A stretch of 42,134 nt of DNA from Vibrio anguillarum (GCF_001989995.2 NZ_JAHGUP010000102.1:1-42134), one strand, 5' to 3'. Shown: positions 1 to 10,319, counted from the first letter of the stretch. The notes: generated from the sequence alone by a model not told the origin. Translations and numbers: made by a program.

Positions 1-20
1 GAATCCTCCTGAGCGCGCCA
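1..20 (+). tRNA. 3' end of a tRNA gene (probably tRNA-Arg), cut by the window edge
   Basis: The first 20 bases read as a tRNA 3' end in exact geometry: the last four T-loop bases (GAAT), a 5-nt T-stem strand (CCTCC), a 7-nt acceptor strand (TGAGCGC), discriminator G and encoded CCA. A strong terminator follows at once. The G discriminator and the GCGC-type acceptor end resemble bacterial tRNA-Arg; this identity is an inference because the anticodon lies outside the window. Confidence 0.72.
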
Positions 21-30
21 TTTATTAAGA

Positions 31-57
31 AGCCTCGCATTGTGCGGGGCTTTTTTT
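31..57 (+). terminator. Rho-independent terminator of the upstream tRNA gene
   Basis: Stem GCCTCGCA (32-39) pairs with TGCGGGGC (43-50) with one wobble pair and a 3-nt loop, followed by seven T residues. It closes the tRNA transcript 11 bases after the CCA end. Confidence 0.9.
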
Positions 58-289
58 ATGTTGGTTTTTTGTTGCTATTTTGTTAAATTGAAAATGGCAA
101 CTATTTGTTTTATCTTGTTAATCTGCAATGTTTTAACTCCCTCTCAGTATCTGCATCATTTTTTGATTAACGTAGCCGTATTGGCTAGTTAAATGCCCTT
201 CTTAATAGAGAAAATTCAGAGTTTTGTGATTTGTGTGAGTAATTGTTCGCCGATTTTGTGTGTTATCTACAAGAGTCCCTTAAACAAAA

Positions 290-317
290 TTGACAATTAT
301 TAACCAATCGAGATAAT
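290..317 (+). promoter_or_regulatory. Likely sigma-70 promoter of oadGAB
   Basis: A perfect -35 box TTGACA (290-295) and a near-consensus -10 box GATAAT (312-317) are separated by 16 bp. This predicts a start near 324 and a leader of about 70 nt before oadG. The rest of the 58-393 gap is AT-rich and shows no gene or repeat. Confidence 0.65.
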
Positions 318-393
318 CCTAGTCCACTTGCCAAGATCGCACTTGTAAAAATGCGTAGCAATTGTTGTCAGGATGACACAGAAAGGAAGCAAC

Positions 394-648
394 ATGACTA
401 CTATTGGAAGCCTATTAGTTGACGCCGCCACCCTTATGATTACGGGGATGGCTGTAGTCTTTATTTTTCTAACTATTCTCGTTTATCTCGTTCGGTTAAT
501 GTCAACCTTGGTACCGGAAGAAGTACCACAACCGATCGCAGCGCCGATTCAACATCGAAAAGTTCAACCAAACCCTTCAGCTGTGAGCCCGCAAATTGTG
601 GCGGCAATTTCTGCAGCAGTGCATCAGCACCGCGCATTAGCTAAATAG
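394..648 (+). CDS. oadG: Oxaloacetate decarboxylase Na+ pump, gamma subunit
   Basis: This 84-residue protein is the small membrane subunit that holds together the alpha and beta subunits of the Na+-translocating oxaloacetate decarboxylase. One transmembrane helix spans about residues 9-32 (LVDAATLMITGMAVVFIFLTILVYLV). A Pro/Gln-rich cytoplasmic tail follows and ends in a His-containing stretch, as expected for the family, where it binds Zn and OadA. I chose ATG 394 over the in-frame ATG 373 because AGGA stands at the right distance and the helix then lies near the N-terminus. It is first in the oadGAB operon. Sequence alone is weakly conserved, so the call rests partly on position. Confidence 0.9.
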   Translation: MTTIGSLLVDAATLMITGMAVVFIFLTILVYLVRLMSTLVPEEVPQPIAAPIQHRKVQPNPSAVSPQIVAAISAAVHQHRALAK

Positions 649-678
649 CATAGAAAGGATGAAAAGGAGTTTATGAGC

Positions 679-2457
679 ATGTCTAACCCACTAGCTATTA
701 CGGATGTGGTCCTTCGTGATGCCCATCAGTCACTATTTGCCACGCGCATGCGTATCGAAGACATGCTGCCTATTGCAGCAGAGCTCGATAAGATCGGTTA
801 TTGGTCACTGGAAACTTGGGGAGGAGCAACGTTTGATGCTTGCATCCGTTTTCTCGGTGAAGATCCATGGGAGCGTTTACGTTCGCTTAAGCAAGCGATG
901 CCCAACACCCCAATGCAAATGTTGCTACGCGGCCAGAATTTACTAGGCTATCGCCACTATGCCGATGATGTTGTTGAAAAGTTTGTCGAACGAGCTCACG
1001 CGAATGGGATGGATGTTTTCCGTATTTTTGATGCGATGAATGATGTTCGCAATTTTGAAAAAGCGGTCAAAGCGACAATTGATGTTGGCGCACACGCGCA
1101 GGGCACACTGTCTTACACCACTAGCCCTGTTCATAATTCAGATACTTGGGTTGATCTTGCCAAGCGGTTGGAAGATCTCGGTTGCCACTCTTTGTGTATT
1201 AAAGATATGTCAGGGTTGCTCAAGCCGTATGAAGCTGAAGATCTGATCACCCGTATTAAATCCTCTTGTGCCGTACCTTTAGCACTGCACAGCCATGCAA
1301 CGACTGGTCTTTCAGCGGCAACAGCCGTTAAAGCGGTAGAAGCTGGTATCGATATTTTGGATACTGCTATCTCTTCAATGAGCCAAACTTATGGCCACAC
1401 ACCAACCGAAACAGTGGTCGCTATGCTTGAAGGAACCGAGCGTGATACGGGCTTGAGCCTGACACAGCTTGAACCGATTGCCACTTATTTTCGTGAAGTG
1501 CGTAAGAAATACGCTAAATGGGAAGGACAGTTAAAAGGTGTCGATTCTCGTATTCTTATTGCGCAGGTTCCTGGTGGTATGTTGACTAATATGGAAGGTC
1601 AACTAAAAGAACAAGGAGCGGCCGATCGCCTTGATGAGGTTCTTGAAGAGATCCCTCGTGTGCGAAAAGATTTAGGTTTCATTCCCCTTGTGACTCCAAC
1701 ATCTCAAATCGTGGGAACACAAGCGGTGATCAACGTTCTGACTGGTGAGCGCTATAAGAGCATCACGAAAGAAACTGCAGGGGTATTAAAAGGTGAATAC
1801 GGTGCCACGCCTGCGCCAGTGAATACTGAGTTGCAAGCCAAGGTGTTGGGTAATCTTACGCCGATCACTTGCCGTCCAGCCGATTTGTTGGATGCAGAAA
1901 TGGCCGTGTTGACCACTGAATTGCTTGAAAAGGCAAAAGCAGAGGGAATTTCATTAGCTACAGATACGGTGGATGATGTTCTGACTTATGCATTGTTTCC
2001 ACAAGTCGGTTTGAAGTTCTTGAAAAATCGTCACAATCCGGATGCATTTGAGCCTGCGCCAACCTTGGAGTCAGCCAAACCTACACCTGCCACCGTTGTG
2101 ACAAAAGGTGGTATTGAAACCTACAGTGTTAAAGTGGATGGGCAAATTTACACGGTTGAAGTGGGACCACAAGGCCAGCTTAGCTCAATTGCTGCCAGCC
2201 AGTCTCAAGCAGCACAGTCATCAAGCGTGCCGGCAAGTAACAATGCAGAAGCGGTTCCTTCACCACTCGCTGGCAACATTTTTAAAGTGAATGTTCAAGC
2301 CGGTTCTGAGGTGTTAGAAGGGGATGTGTTAGTGATTCTGGAAGCGATGAAGATGGAAACTGAGATCCGTGCGGCACGTGGCGGTATTGTTCAAGATCTT
2401 CATGTCAAAGAGGGTGATGCTGTGACTGTTGGTGCACCATTGCTGAGCTTAGCGTAA
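679..2457 (+). CDS. oadA: Oxaloacetate decarboxylase alpha subunit (biotin carboxyltransferase)
   Basis: The cytoplasmic subunit moves the carboxyl group of oxaloacetate onto biotin, yielding pyruvate; OadB then decarboxylates carboxybiotin and exports Na+. The N-terminal HMGL-like TIM barrel carries LRDAHQSL, the lysine motif CIKDMSG and the metal-binding ALHSHATTG. The conserved carboxylase domain follows, then an Ala/Ser/Gln-rich linker and a C-terminal biotinyl domain with EAMKMET; the biotinylated Lys is about residue 558. The length of 592 aa is typical. AGGAG ends 3 nt before ATG 673 but 9 nt before ATG 679, so 679 is preferred; the choice adds or removes only two residues. Confidence 0.97.
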   Translation: MSNPLAITDVVLRDAHQSLFATRMRIEDMLPIAAELDKIGYWSLETWGGATFDACIRFLGEDPWERLRSLKQAMPNTPMQMLLRGQNLLGYRHYADDVVEKFVERAHANGMDVFRIFDAMNDVRNFEKAVKATIDVGAHAQGTLSYTTSPVHNSDTWVDLAKRLEDLGCHSLCIKDMSGLLKPYEAEDLITRIKSSCAVPLALHSHATTGLSAATAVKAVEAGIDILDTAISSMSQTYGHTPTETVVAMLEGTERDTGLSLTQLEPIATYFREVRKKYAKWEGQLKGVDSRILIAQVPGGMLTNMEGQLKEQGAADRLDEVLEEIPRVRKDLGFIPLVTPTSQIVGTQAVINVLTGERYKSITKETAGVLKGEYGATPAPVNTELQAKVLGNLTPITCRPADLLDAEMAVLTTELLEKAKAEGISLATDTVDDVLTYALFPQVGLKFLKNRHNPDAFEPAPTLESAKPTPATVVTKGGIETYSVKVDGQIYTVEVGPQGQLSSIAASQSQAAQSSSVPASNNAEAVPSPLAGNIFKVNVQAGSEVLEGDVLVILEAMKMETEIRAARGGIVQDLHVKEGDAVTVGAPLLSLA

Positions 2458-2466
2458 GGGAGAACC

Positions 2467-3597
2467 ATGGACGGATTATTGACCTTATGGTCTGAAACAG
2501 GGATCGCTAATTTTCAGCTAGGCCAAATCTGCATGATTTTGGTCGGTTGTTTACTGCTGTTTTTGGCTATTCGCAAAGGCTTTGAGCCACTGCTGTTATT
2601 GCCGATCGGCTTTGGTGCGATTTTAGCGAATATTCCGAATGCGGGTTTTACCGAACCCGGCGGTCTGCTTTATTACGTTTATCATGTTGGTATTGAGACG
2701 GGCGTTTTTCCACTGCTGATTTTTATGGGCGTGGGCGCGATGACCGATTTCGGGGCGCTGATTGCAAACCCTAAAACGTTATGGCTAGGTGCGGCCGCTC
2801 AGTTTGGTATTTTCGCCACCCTGTTTGGTGCGATATTACTCAACTATGTACCGGGTATGGAATTTACCATGGCCGATGCTGCGTCCATCGCCATCATTGG
2901 TGGAGCCGATGGCCCAACCGCTATTTTCCTTGCCAGTAAATTATCGCCGGATTTATTAGGTGCAATCGCTGTGGCGGCTTATAGCTATATGGCATTAGTT
3001 CCTATCATTCAGCCACCAATTATGAAGGCACTTACAACACCTGAAGAGCGAAAAATCAAAATGGCTCAGCTACGCCACGTTGGGAAGACAGAAAAAATAC
3101 TGTTTCCTTTGGCGGTGCTATTGATGACGATTCTATTTTTACCGTCAGCAACGCCATTAGTGGGTATGTTCTGTCTAGGTAATTTAATGCGTGAATCGGG
3201 TGTGGTTGAGCGTCTATCCAAGACAGCGCAAAATGAACTGATCAACATCGTTACTATCTTCTTAGGCTTAGGCGTTGGTTCTAAACTGCAGGCTGATAAG
3301 TTTTTGAACTTGGAAACATTAGGTATTTTGGCGCTCGGTGCTATTGCTTTCAGTATTGGTACGGCTGGTGGTGTGTTGATGGCGAAAGTGCTTAATAAAT
3401 TCTCGAAAGAGGATATTAACCCTCTTATTGGTGCTGCTGGTGTGTCTGCGGTACCGATGGCGGCGCGAGTAGTGAACAAAGTGGGGCTTGAAGCTAATCC
3501 ACAGAACTTCTTACTGATGCACGCCATGGGGCCAAATGTAGCAGGTGTACTGGGCTCTGCTGTTGCAGCAGGCGTTTTGCTTGCTCTTGTTGGCTAA
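2467..3597 (+). CDS. oadB: Oxaloacetate decarboxylase beta subunit (Na+ channel)
   Basis: This integral membrane subunit decarboxylates carboxybiotin and couples it to Na+ export. It is highly hydrophobic with about nine or more helices and carries the diagnostic [15 protein letters not shown] segment (about residues 140-155), whose Asp is essential for Na+ coupling in the family. At 376 aa it is shorter than the roughly 430-residue Klebsiella form, which fits the shorter beta subunits found in many bacteria. It starts 9 bp after oadA behind AAGGGAG and is followed by a strong terminator, so oadGAB is a closed operon. No citrate lyase or citrate transporter genes are adjacent, which suggests a housekeeping rather than citrate-fermentation copy. 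Confidence 0.96.
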   Translation: MDGLLTLWSETGIANFQLGQICMILVGCLLLFLAIRKGFEPLLLLPIGFGAILANIPNAGFTEPGGLLYYVYHVGIETGVFPLLIFMGVGAMTDFGALIANPKTLWLGAAAQFGIFATLFGAILLNYVPGMEFTMADAASIAIIGGADGPTAIFLASKLSPDLLGAIAVAAYSYMALVPIIQPPIMKALTTPEERKIKMAQLRHVGKTEKILFPLAVLLMTILFLPSATPLVGMFCLGNLMRESGVVERLSKTAQNELINIVTIFLGLGVGSKLQADKFLNLETLGILALGAIAFSIGTAGGVLMAKVLNKFSKEDINPLIGAAGVSAVPMAARVVNKVGLEANPQNFLLMHAMGPNVAGVLGSAVAAGVLLALVG

Positions 3598-3665
3598 GCC
3601 TAGACGAGCCGATGGTTATTTTGCGAGCTAAAGATTAACTAGAAGCAATAAAATGGTATATATTC

Positions 3666-3696
3666 AAAGGGATGCTGAGGCATCCCTTTCTTTTTA
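3666..3696 (+). terminator. Terminator of oadGAB
   Basis: A perfect 10-bp stem, AAAGGGATGC (3666-3675) with GCATCCCTTT (3680-3689), has a TGAG loop and is followed by CTTTTT. Confidence 0.93.
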
Positions 3697-3714
3697 TCAA
3701 TAGGGAAGTTTGAC

Positions 3715-4665
3715 ATGGATAATAAACAGATCGCAATTACTGAGTTTGGTGGACCAGAGGTGCTCGTTATTCAAACCAGTGACGTTCCTCAACCTAAAGC
3801 TGGCGAAGTGTTAATAAAAGTGGCGTTTGCTGGTGTAAACCCTATTGATGTAAAAACTCGGGCTGGTCTGGGGTGGGCTGCAGCGCAAAACAAAGATAAA
3901 CTGCCATGGGTGCCAGGTTACGATATTTCTGGACAAGTTGTTGAGGTAGGGGAAGATAATCGCCGCTTTCAAATTGGAGATAATGTGGCGGGCTTTGTTG
4001 GGTTTCCGTTGCGTGGCGGCGGTTACAGCCAATACCTGTGTGTGGCAGAAAGCGAACTCAGCCTTGTTCCTGATGCTGTGACCTTAGAAGCAGCAGCAGT
4101 GCTGCCACTGGCAGGGCAAACGGCGGCGCAAGCCCTAAATAAAGCGCAAGTGAAAGAGGGGGATCGCGTATTGATCCTCGCGGGCGCTGGTGGTGTCGGG
4201 CACTTAGCGGTACAAATTGCTTTAGCAGCAAAAGCCGAAGTGTATACCACGTGCAGCGAACAAAATTTGGATTATTTAGCGACTCTTGGTGCTCATGCGA
4301 TTAATTACAATTTTGCTCCTGCTTCACAGCGTTTAGAAGAAGTGGATGTGCTGATTGATTTAGTCGGGGGTGATGCGGCTCTCGATGCTTTGAAATGCTT
4401 GAAAGATCATGCGCGTGTCGTTACTGTTCCTACTCTAAGTGCTGAGCTTATTTGTGAAAAAGCAAAATTACTTGGTTTTGAAGCCACAGGCATGTTGGTT
4501 GATCCTAATCCTGAACAGCTTGATACCATGCTTTATATGGTCAGCGTTGGCTTATTGAAAACGGAAATTCAAGCTGTTTATCCGATGGCGGAAGTGGCTG
4601 CGGCTCATCAACAGATTGAAACAGGCCATACTCGAGGCAAAGTTCTTCTTGATATGAAATGTTAG
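3715..4665 (+). CDS. Zinc-type alcohol dehydrogenase-like / NADPH:quinone oxidoreductase family protein
   Basis: This 316-aa member of the medium-chain dehydrogenase/reductase superfamily is predicted to be a cytoplasmic NAD(P)H-dependent quinone or enone reductase. The N-terminal GroES-like domain contains FAGVNPIDVKTRAG and VPGYDISGQVVEVG. The Rossmann domain has GAGGVGHLAVQIALA (about residues 158-172). The structural and catalytic Cys/His zinc ligands of true alcohol dehydrogenases are not evident, which places it with zinc-independent QOR-like enzymes. Start ATG 3715 follows GGGA. The stop overlaps the start of the next gene by 7 bp (ATGTTAG), so the two are translated together. The substrate cannot be told from sequence. 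Confidence 0.88.
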   Translation: MDNKQIAITEFGGPEVLVIQTSDVPQPKAGEVLIKVAFAGVNPIDVKTRAGLGWAAAQNKDKLPWVPGYDISGQVVEVGEDNRRFQIGDNVAGFVGFPLRGGGYSQYLCVAESELSLVPDAVTLEAAAVLPLAGQTAAQALNKAQVKEGDRVLILAGAGGVGHLAVQIALAAKAEVYTTCSEQNLDYLATLGAHAINYNFAPASQRLEEVDVLIDLVGGDAALDALKCLKDHARVVTVPTLSAELICEKAKLLGFEATGMLVDPNPEQLDTMLYMVSVGLLKTEIQAVYPMAEVAAAHQQIETGHTRGKVLLDMKC

Positions 4666-5120
4666 ACATTTTTAGCACCTATTTGGAACCGCTCTCATAT
4701 TGGTTTGCTGGCTCTGCGCTGTGGGTGCTTTTTTTTAGTGGTTTTCTCAGTGCTACCTTATTACCGGGAAGCTCAGAAGCGAGTTTATTCGCCACATTAA
4801 GCCTGAATCAATTTCCCGTATTTTGGGTTATCGCCGTTGCAAGCGCTGGCAATACCCTCGGCGGTCTGACCAACTATTGGCTCGGTATCTGCTTGCCTAA
4901 TCGAACTGAAAGCGAAAAGCACGGTCATAAAGCGTTAGCTTGGCTCAATAAATATGGTTATTGGGTCCTCTTATTCAGTTGGCTACCTGTGGTGGGTGAT
5001 GTGCTTTGTTTGGCCGCAGGTTGGCTACGCATGAAATTTTTACCTACTTTTGTCATTATTTTGATCGGCAAAGCACTGCGTTACATCATGCTTGCCGCTG
5101 TATTCTATGGTTTTTTCTAA
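4659..5120 (+). CDS. yqaA: YqaA family inner-membrane protein (VTT/DedA-like domain)
   Basis: The 153-residue protein resembles E. coli YqaA: it carries FLSATLLPGSSEASL, then ASAGNTLGGLTNYWLG, then WLPVVGDVLCLAAGWLRM. These features place it in the SNARE-associated/VTT (DedA-related) superfamily, small polytopic proteins linked to lipid transport or membrane homeostasis. About four hydrophobic segments are visible. The precise function of YqaA is not established. It overlaps the preceding oxidoreductase by 7 bp and is followed 9 bp later by the M16 protease, so all three are probably co-transcribed. Confidence 0.85.
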   Translation: MLDIFSTYLEPLSYWFAGSALWVLFFSGFLSATLLPGSSEASLFATLSLNQFPVFWVIAVASAGNTLGGLTNYWLGICLPNRTESEKHGHKALAWLNKYGYWVLLFSWLPVVGDVLCLAAGWLRMKFLPTFVIILIGKALRYIMLAAVFYGFF

Positions 5121-5129
5121 GGAGCTGTT

Positions 5130-7985
5130 ATGAGAAAAATTTGGCTAGGTGCCCTTTCTCTTATTGCCATTTATGGCTGTTCATCAACGGTCGCACCTAT
5201 CGCTTTTTTTTCATCATTACCGAAAGGGGTTACGCTGATTGAGCAAGTGGATGCTCAACCAGAAAAAGTGATGATCCCTTATGCAAAATATCAGCTCGAT
5301 AATGGTCTTACTGTCGTGCTATCACCGGATCACTCAGATCCTTTAGTGCATGTCGATGTCACTTATCATGTGGGTTCGGCACGTGAAGAGGTTGGAAAAT
5401 CAGGGTTTGCTCATTTCTTTGAACACATGATGTTTCAAGGAACGGAGCACGTTGGCGATCAAGAACATTTTCGTTTGATCACCGAAGCGGGAGGAACCAT
5501 GAATGGGAGTACTAACCGTGACCGTACTAATTATTACCAAACAGTGCCTTCAAATCAGCTAGAAAAAGTGTTGTGGCTCGAATCTGATCGGATGGGATTT
5601 TTACTCAACGCGGTTTCTCAACGTAAATTTGAGATCCAACGTGACACAGTAAAAAACGAACGTGCACAAAACTACGACAACCGCCCCTATGGCTTGATGT
5701 GGGAAAAAATGGCGGAGGCGATGTATGCCGAAGGACACCCTTATTCATGGCAAACCATTGGTTATGTCGAAGATCTTGACCGAGTGGACGTCAACGATCT
5801 TAAAGCGTTTTTCTTACGTTGGTATGGGCCGAATAATGCGGTGCTGACCATTGGTGGCGATATTGATGTTCAGCAAACACTTGAATGGGTTAATCAATAT
5901 TTTGGCACCATACCGGCAGGCCCAGCCGTTGATAACGCACCTAAACAGCCGGCCCAGTTGGCGCAGGATCGTTTCATTACCTTGGAAGATCGCATTCAGC
6001 AACCCATGGTTGTGGTGGGCTGGCCGACAGAATATCGCGGTGCTCAAAGTCAAGCCTCGTTAGATGCGCTTGCCAAAGTGTTAGGCAGCGGTACCAATAG
6101 TTATCTCTACCAAGCGTTGGTCAAAACTCAAAAAGCCGTCAATGCGGGTGCATTCCAAGATTGCGCCGAATTGGCTTGTACCTTCTATGTTTATGCCATG
6201 GCCCCTTCGGGTGAAAAGGCTCAGCTTGCTCCTTTGTATCGAGAGTTAATGCAAACGCTCAGTCAGTTTGAACAGCAAGGGGTAGATCAGAGTCGACTTG
6301 ATCAAATTACCGGTATGGCGGAAGCGAATGCGGTCTTTGCGCTGCAAAGCGTATCTGGAAAAGTGACGCAGCTTGCGTCCAACGAAACGTTTTATGGGCA
6401 GCCTGATCGCCTAGAGCAGCAATTAGCTCAGATTCATGCGGTCACCCCAGAGTCAATTCAACAGGCTTATCAGCGCTTCATTGCTCATCAACATAAGGTT
6501 ACCTTAAGTGTTGTGCCTAAACATAAAGCCGATCTTGCCGTTCAAAAAGCCAATTTCGTACCCCCTAAAAGAGTGCTGCCCGAGCATCAAACGATAACCG
6601 AAGATCAATTGGCTTATCGCCAGGTTGAAGATCAATTTGATCGCTCAATCATGCCTTCTGTAGCAAAAGGTGTGAAAGCACAAATGCCGACACTGTATGA
6701 ACTCTATTTTGATAACGGTATTGAGTTATTAGCCACACAAACCAGCGAAACGCCGACCGTGCTAATTAATATCAATTTACCAGCAGGAGAGCGACATGCC
6801 GCGCGTGGCAAAGAAGGGTTAGCTAATTTAACCGCGGCGCTACTTGAAGAAGGCTCAACTCGACGCTCAGTGGAAGCGATTCAAGCTCAACTCGACACGT
6901 TAGGTTCGACTATCAGTGTTACTGCCAATGAGTATTCGACCAGTATTATGGTCTCTAGTTTGAAGAAGAATGTTGCAGCAACATTGGATGTGGTTGAAGA
7001 AGTTTTATTTCATCCTGCTTTCAAAGAGAGTGATTTTACACGGCTGAAGCAGCAGATGCTGGAAGGGTTGGTTTATCAGCATCAAACACCGGGATGGCTT
7101 GCTTCACAAGCTACTCGTCAAGTACTGTTTGGCAACTCTATTTTTGCGCGTTCAAGTGAAGGCACTGAGCAATCACTAAACGATTTAACATTAGAAGATG
7201 TAAAACGCTTTTATGCGAAACATTACACGCCACATGGTACGCAAATCGTTGTCGTTGGCGACATTTCCAAAAAAGAGGTCGCTAAACAGTTAACCTTTTT
7301 AGGGCAGTGGCGCGGTGAAGCTTCTCCTTTGTTACGTCCCCAAGTGGTGAACTCACTGACAGAGCGGAAGATATATCTGGTTGATAAGCCTGATGCGCCG
7401 CAGAGCATCGTCCGTTTTGTGCGAAAAGGGTTGCCTTTCGATGCCACTGGCGAGCTTTTTCTCAGCCAACTGGCTAACTTCAATTTAGCGGGCAACTTTA
7501 ACAGCCGCATTAATCAGAATTTGCGTGAAGATAAAGGCTACACCTATGGCGCTGGGAGTTATTTCGCGAGCAATCGAGAAGTGGGCGCTATCGTTTTCAA
7601 TGCTCAAGTGCGTGCTGATGCCACTGTAGCTTCAATCGTTGAAATAGAAAAAGAGATGGCAACATTCAGTCAAAGTGGCTTAACCGACCAAGAGCTAAAA
7701 TTTATGCGCCTTGCTGTCGGCCAACAAGATGCACTGACGTATGAAACACCATCACAAAAAGCGCAGTTGCTTAGTAATATTTTGACCTATAGTTTGGATG
7801 AAGATTACCTACAGCAACGAAATGAACTGGTAGAAAACGTAAAAAAATCAACGCTCAATAAACTCGCCGCTAAATGGTTTGCACCACAAGAGTATCAAAT
7901 TATCGTGGTGGGTGATGCGAAAACGTTGAAGCTACAACTTGAAAAATTAGATATTCCCGTAGAAGAGCTTGAAATCATCCGCTAG
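5130..7985 (+). CDS. M16 family (insulinase/pitrilysin-like) zinc metalloprotease, predicted lipoprotein
   Basis: The 951-residue two-halved M16 peptidase is predicted to degrade peptides in the periplasm. A signal peptide ends in IAIYGC, a lipobox with Cys17, so the mature protein is probably lipid-anchored. The inverted zinc motif is H95-F-F-E98-H99 (HxxEH) and the third ligand is Glu177 in VKNERAQ, a spacing typical of the family. The C-terminal half (from about residue 500) repeats the fold without an intact HxxEH, as in other fused M16 enzymes, and carries an R/Y substrate-binding-like stretch (NLREDKGYTYGAGSYF). Start ATG 5130 follows AAGGAG. It may share a transcript with the two upstream genes. 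Confidence 0.93.
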   Translation: MRKIWLGALSLIAIYGCSSTVAPIAFFSSLPKGVTLIEQVDAQPEKVMIPYAKYQLDNGLTVVLSPDHSDPLVHVDVTYHVGSAREEVGKSGFAHFFEHMMFQGTEHVGDQEHFRLITEAGGTMNGSTNRDRTNYYQTVPSNQLEKVLWLESDRMGFLLNAVSQRKFEIQRDTVKNERAQNYDNRPYGLMWEKMAEAMYAEGHPYSWQTIGYVEDLDRVDVNDLKAFFLRWYGPNNAVLTIGGDIDVQQTLEWVNQYFGTIPAGPAVDNAPKQPAQLAQDRFITLEDRIQQPMVVVGWPTEYRGAQSQASLDALAKVLGSGTNSYLYQALVKTQKAVNAGAFQDCAELACTFYVYAMAPSGEKAQLAPLYRELMQTLSQFEQQGVDQSRLDQITGMAEANAVFALQSVSGKVTQLASNETFYGQPDRLEQQLAQIHAVTPESIQQAYQRFIAHQHKVTLSVVPKHKADLAVQKANFVPPKRVLPEHQTITEDQLAYRQVEDQFDRSIMPSVAKGVKAQMPTLYELYFDNGIELLATQTSETPTVLININLPAGERHAARGKEGLANLTAALLEEGSTRRSVEAIQAQLDTLGSTISVTANEYSTSIMVSSLKKNVAATLDVVEEVLFHPAFKESDFTRLKQQMLEGLVYQHQTPGWLASQATRQVLFGNSIFARSSEGTEQSLNDLTLEDVKRFYAKHYTPHGTQIVVVGDISKKEVAKQLTFLGQWRGEASPLLRPQVVNSLTERKIYLVDKPDAPQSIVRFVRKGLPFDATGELFLSQLANFNLAGNFNSRINQNLREDKGYTYGAGSYFASNREVGAIVFNAQVRADATVASIVEIEKEMATFSQSGLTDQELKFMRLAVGQQDALTYETPSQKAQLLSNILTYSLDEDYLQQRNELVENVKKSTLNKLAAKWFAPQEYQIIVVGDAKTLKLQLEKLDIPVEELEIIR

Positions 7986-8087
7986 AGTACACATTTATAG
8001 GGGGCAGATTGTTTGCCTCCATTCTACTCTCTTGTTGAGTTAGAGCCGCTTTCATTCGGATCATTCACCTATAAGCGAATCATTATT

Positions 8088-9653
8088 TTGACTAATTTTG
8101 CCGCACGACTTGAACAAGTCACTAAAAAATCAGAAGTGTTTAAGCAGTTTGGCCGAGGCGTTGAGCGTGAAACGTTACGCTATACCCCAGAAGGCTCGTT
8201 AGCTCTGACTCCTCATCCAGAAGCACTCGGCAGCGCATTAACCAACCGTTGGATCACCACTGATTTTGCGGAGTCATTGCTTGAATTTATTACACCAGTC
8301 TCTCATGACGTGCCGACTTTACTCTCACAACTGGCGGATATTCACCATTTTGCTCAAACCAAATTGGGTGACGAAAAACTGTGGCCGCTTTCTATGCCTT
8401 GTTATGTTGGCAGCGAAGATGATATCGAACTGGCGCAATATGGTTCATCGAATACGGGTAAAATGAAAACCCTTTATCGAGAAGGCTTAAAGCGTCGTTA
8501 CGGCAGCTTAATGCAGATCATTTCTGGCGTGCATTTCAATTTTTCATTTCCAGAATCATTTTGGGATGCCTTGCATGGCGAGCAAACTGAATCCCAGCGT
8601 ACTGAGACAAAATCTGAAGCCTATTTTGGTGTGATTCGTAATTACTACCGTTTTGGCTGGCTTATTCCCTATTTCTTTGGCGCATCACCTGCGTTATGTT
8701 CATCGTTTGTGCGCGGACGTGAAAGCCATCTGCCATTTGAAAATATTGGTAAAACGCTTTATTTGCCTCATGCTACCTCGTTGCGCCTCAGTGATTTGGG
8801 TTATACCAATAGCGCGCAAAGTGGCTTGCAAATTGGTTTTAATAGCTTGGATCAATATTTAGAAGGGTTGAATCAGGCGATCCGCACTCCATCAAAAGAG
8901 TTTGCAGAACTAGGCGTGTATGTCGATGGTGAACATCGCCAGCTCAACAGCAATGTTTTGCAGATAGAAAACGAACTCTATGCGCCGATCCGTCCTAAAC
9001 GTGTGGCCAAAAATGACGAAAAGCCGTCACAAGCGTTAGAGAGAGGTGGAGTCGAATACATCGAAGTGCGTTCGTTAGACGTAAACCCGTTTAGCCCGAT
9101 TGGTATTACTGAAGATCAAGTGCGTTTTCTCGATCTGTTCCTCACTTGGACAGCTCTTTCAGATTCAGATCCGATGGACAATTGTGAGCTGGCATGTTGG
9201 CGAGATAACTGGAACAAAGTGATTTTAGAAGGTCGTAAACCGGGTTTAGAGTTACAAATTGGCTGTCGCGGTGAGAAACTGACGCTGCAAGCGTGGGCGC
9301 ATAATGTATTCGATGACTTACGCAAAATAGCGCAAGTAATGGATAGCGCTTGTGGTGGCAACGCATACCAAGCCGTATGCGAGAAACTAAGCTCGTGGAT
9401 TGATAATCCAGAATTAACCTTTTCCGCTCAACTACTTGAACAGACTAAACAGTTTGGCGGACTCGGTAAGGTAGGTTGTGCATTAGGAACCGAATACCGA
9501 CAAGCCAACCTGGCGCATCACTATCAAACTTATTCTGAGTCTGTGATGGAAGAGGAAGTGCTGCGTTCCCGAGCCGCTCAGCAACAGATAGAACAACACG
9601 ATACTCAAAGTTTTGAAGAATTTCTTGAAAGCTATTTTTCGTACCTAAAATGA
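8088..9653 (+). CDS. gshA: Glutamate-cysteine ligase
   Basis: GshA makes gamma-glutamylcysteine from Glu, Cys and ATP, the first step of glutathione synthesis. [38 protein letters not shown] and [10 protein letters not shown] identify the proteobacterial class I enzyme. Using TTG 8088 gives 521 aa beginning [11 protein letters not shown], which agrees with family length. An in-frame TTG at 8013, preceded by AGGGGG at a good distance, would add 25 residues that do not look conserved; the SD in front of 8088 is weak. An inverted repeat ATGATC-TCTC-GATCAT (9650-9665) spans the stop codon. luxS follows 64 bp downstream. Confidence 0.95.
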   Translation: MTNFAARLEQVTKKSEVFKQFGRGVERETLRYTPEGSLALTPHPEALGSALTNRWITTDFAESLLEFITPVSHDVPTLLSQLADIHHFAQTKLGDEKLWPLSMPCYVGSEDDIELAQYGSSNTGKMKTLYREGLKRRYGSLMQIISGVHFNFSFPESFWDALHGEQTESQRTETKSEAYFGVIRNYYRFGWLIPYFFGASPALCSSFVRGRESHLPFENIGKTLYLPHATSLRLSDLGYTNSAQSGLQIGFNSLDQYLEGLNQAIRTPSKEFAELGVYVDGEHRQLNSNVLQIENELYAPIRPKRVAKNDEKPSQALERGGVEYIEVRSLDVNPFSPIGITEDQVRFLDLFLTWTALSDSDPMDNCELACWRDNWNKVILEGRKPGLELQIGCRGEKLTLQAWAHNVFDDLRKIAQVMDSACGGNAYQAVCEKLSSWIDNPELTFSAQLLEQTKQFGGLGKVGCALGTEYRQANLAHHYQTYSESVMEEEVLRSRAAQQQIEQHDTQSFEEFLESYFSYLK

Positions 9654-9717
9654 TCTCTCGATCATAATCTAACATTGATAGGCAGAGCATCGCTCTTTGC
9701 CAAATAAGGAGAAAGCA

Positions 9718-10236
9718 ATGCCATTACTCGACAGTTTTACGGTAGATCACACTCGTATGCATGCGCCTGCGGTACGTGTGGCAAAAAATATGCAGACGCC
9801 TAAAGGGGATACAATCACCGTATTTGATCTCCGTTTTACTGCTCCAAACAAAGATATTCTTTCAGAAAAAGGGATCCACACTTTAGAGCATTTATACGCT
9901 GGCTTTATGCGCGCGCACTTAAATGGCCATGATGTAGAAATCATCGACATCTCACCTATGGGCTGCCGCACAGGTTTTTACATGAGTTTGATTGGCGCGC
10001 CAACAGAAGCGCAAGTGGCACAAGCGTGGTTAGCGGCGATGCATGATGTGCTAAAAGTAGAGAGCCAAGATCAGATCCCTGAACTAAACGAATACCAATG
10101 TGGTACAGCCTCAATGCACTCGTTAACAGAAGCTAAAGAGATTGCTCAAGCGATTATCACGGCAGGTATTGCGGTGAATAAAAATGATGAGCTTGCTTTA
10201 CCTGAGTCGATGCTCAAAGAGCTGAAAGTGGATTAA
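9718..10236 (+). CDS. luxS: S-ribosylhomocysteine lyase (AI-2 precursor synthase)
   Basis: LuxS splits S-ribosylhomocysteine into homocysteine and DPD, the precursor of autoinducer-2, closing the activated-methyl cycle. The 172-residue protein has the metal site H54-T-L-E57-H58 with Cys128 (NEYQCGT) and the catalytic Cys83 (PMGCRTGF). AAGGAG (9706-9711) stands 6 nt before ATG 9718, which rules out the upstream in-frame TTG 9697. CATAAT at 9663-9668 could be a -10 box for its own transcript, but no good -35 is seen. It follows gshA and ends in a strong terminator. Its product feeds the quorum-sensing route whose output regulator, the HapR homologue, lies at 36 kb. Confidence 0.98.
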   Translation: MPLLDSFTVDHTRMHAPAVRVAKNMQTPKGDTITVFDLRFTAPNKDILSEKGIHTLEHLYAGFMRAHLNGHDVEIIDISPMGCRTGFYMSLIGAPTEAQVAQAWLAAMHDVLKVESQDQIPELNEYQCGTASMHSLTEAKEIAQAIITAGIAVNKNDELALPESMLKELKVD

Positions 10237-10266
10237 AGATCGCCAGATCTGGCCCTTTAAAAACAA

Positions 10267-10294
10267 AAAGCTTGGCAGTGACCAAGCTTTTTTT
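10267..10294. terminator. Bidirectional terminator between luxS and corB
   Basis: The stem AAAGCTTGG (10267-10275) pairs perfectly with CCAAGCTTT (10282-10290) around a CAGTGA loop. T-rich tracts occur on both strands, so it can end both convergent transcripts. Confidence 0.9.
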
Positions 10295-10319
10295 CTTTCT
10301 TTTATGCAGTGGCTGGCGA

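Noticed and set aside
3066..3527. 153-codon open frame antisense to oadB
   Set aside because: It is the complement of a strongly conserved membrane protein gene, has no Shine-Dalgarno and no recognisable domain; a codon-bias shadow.
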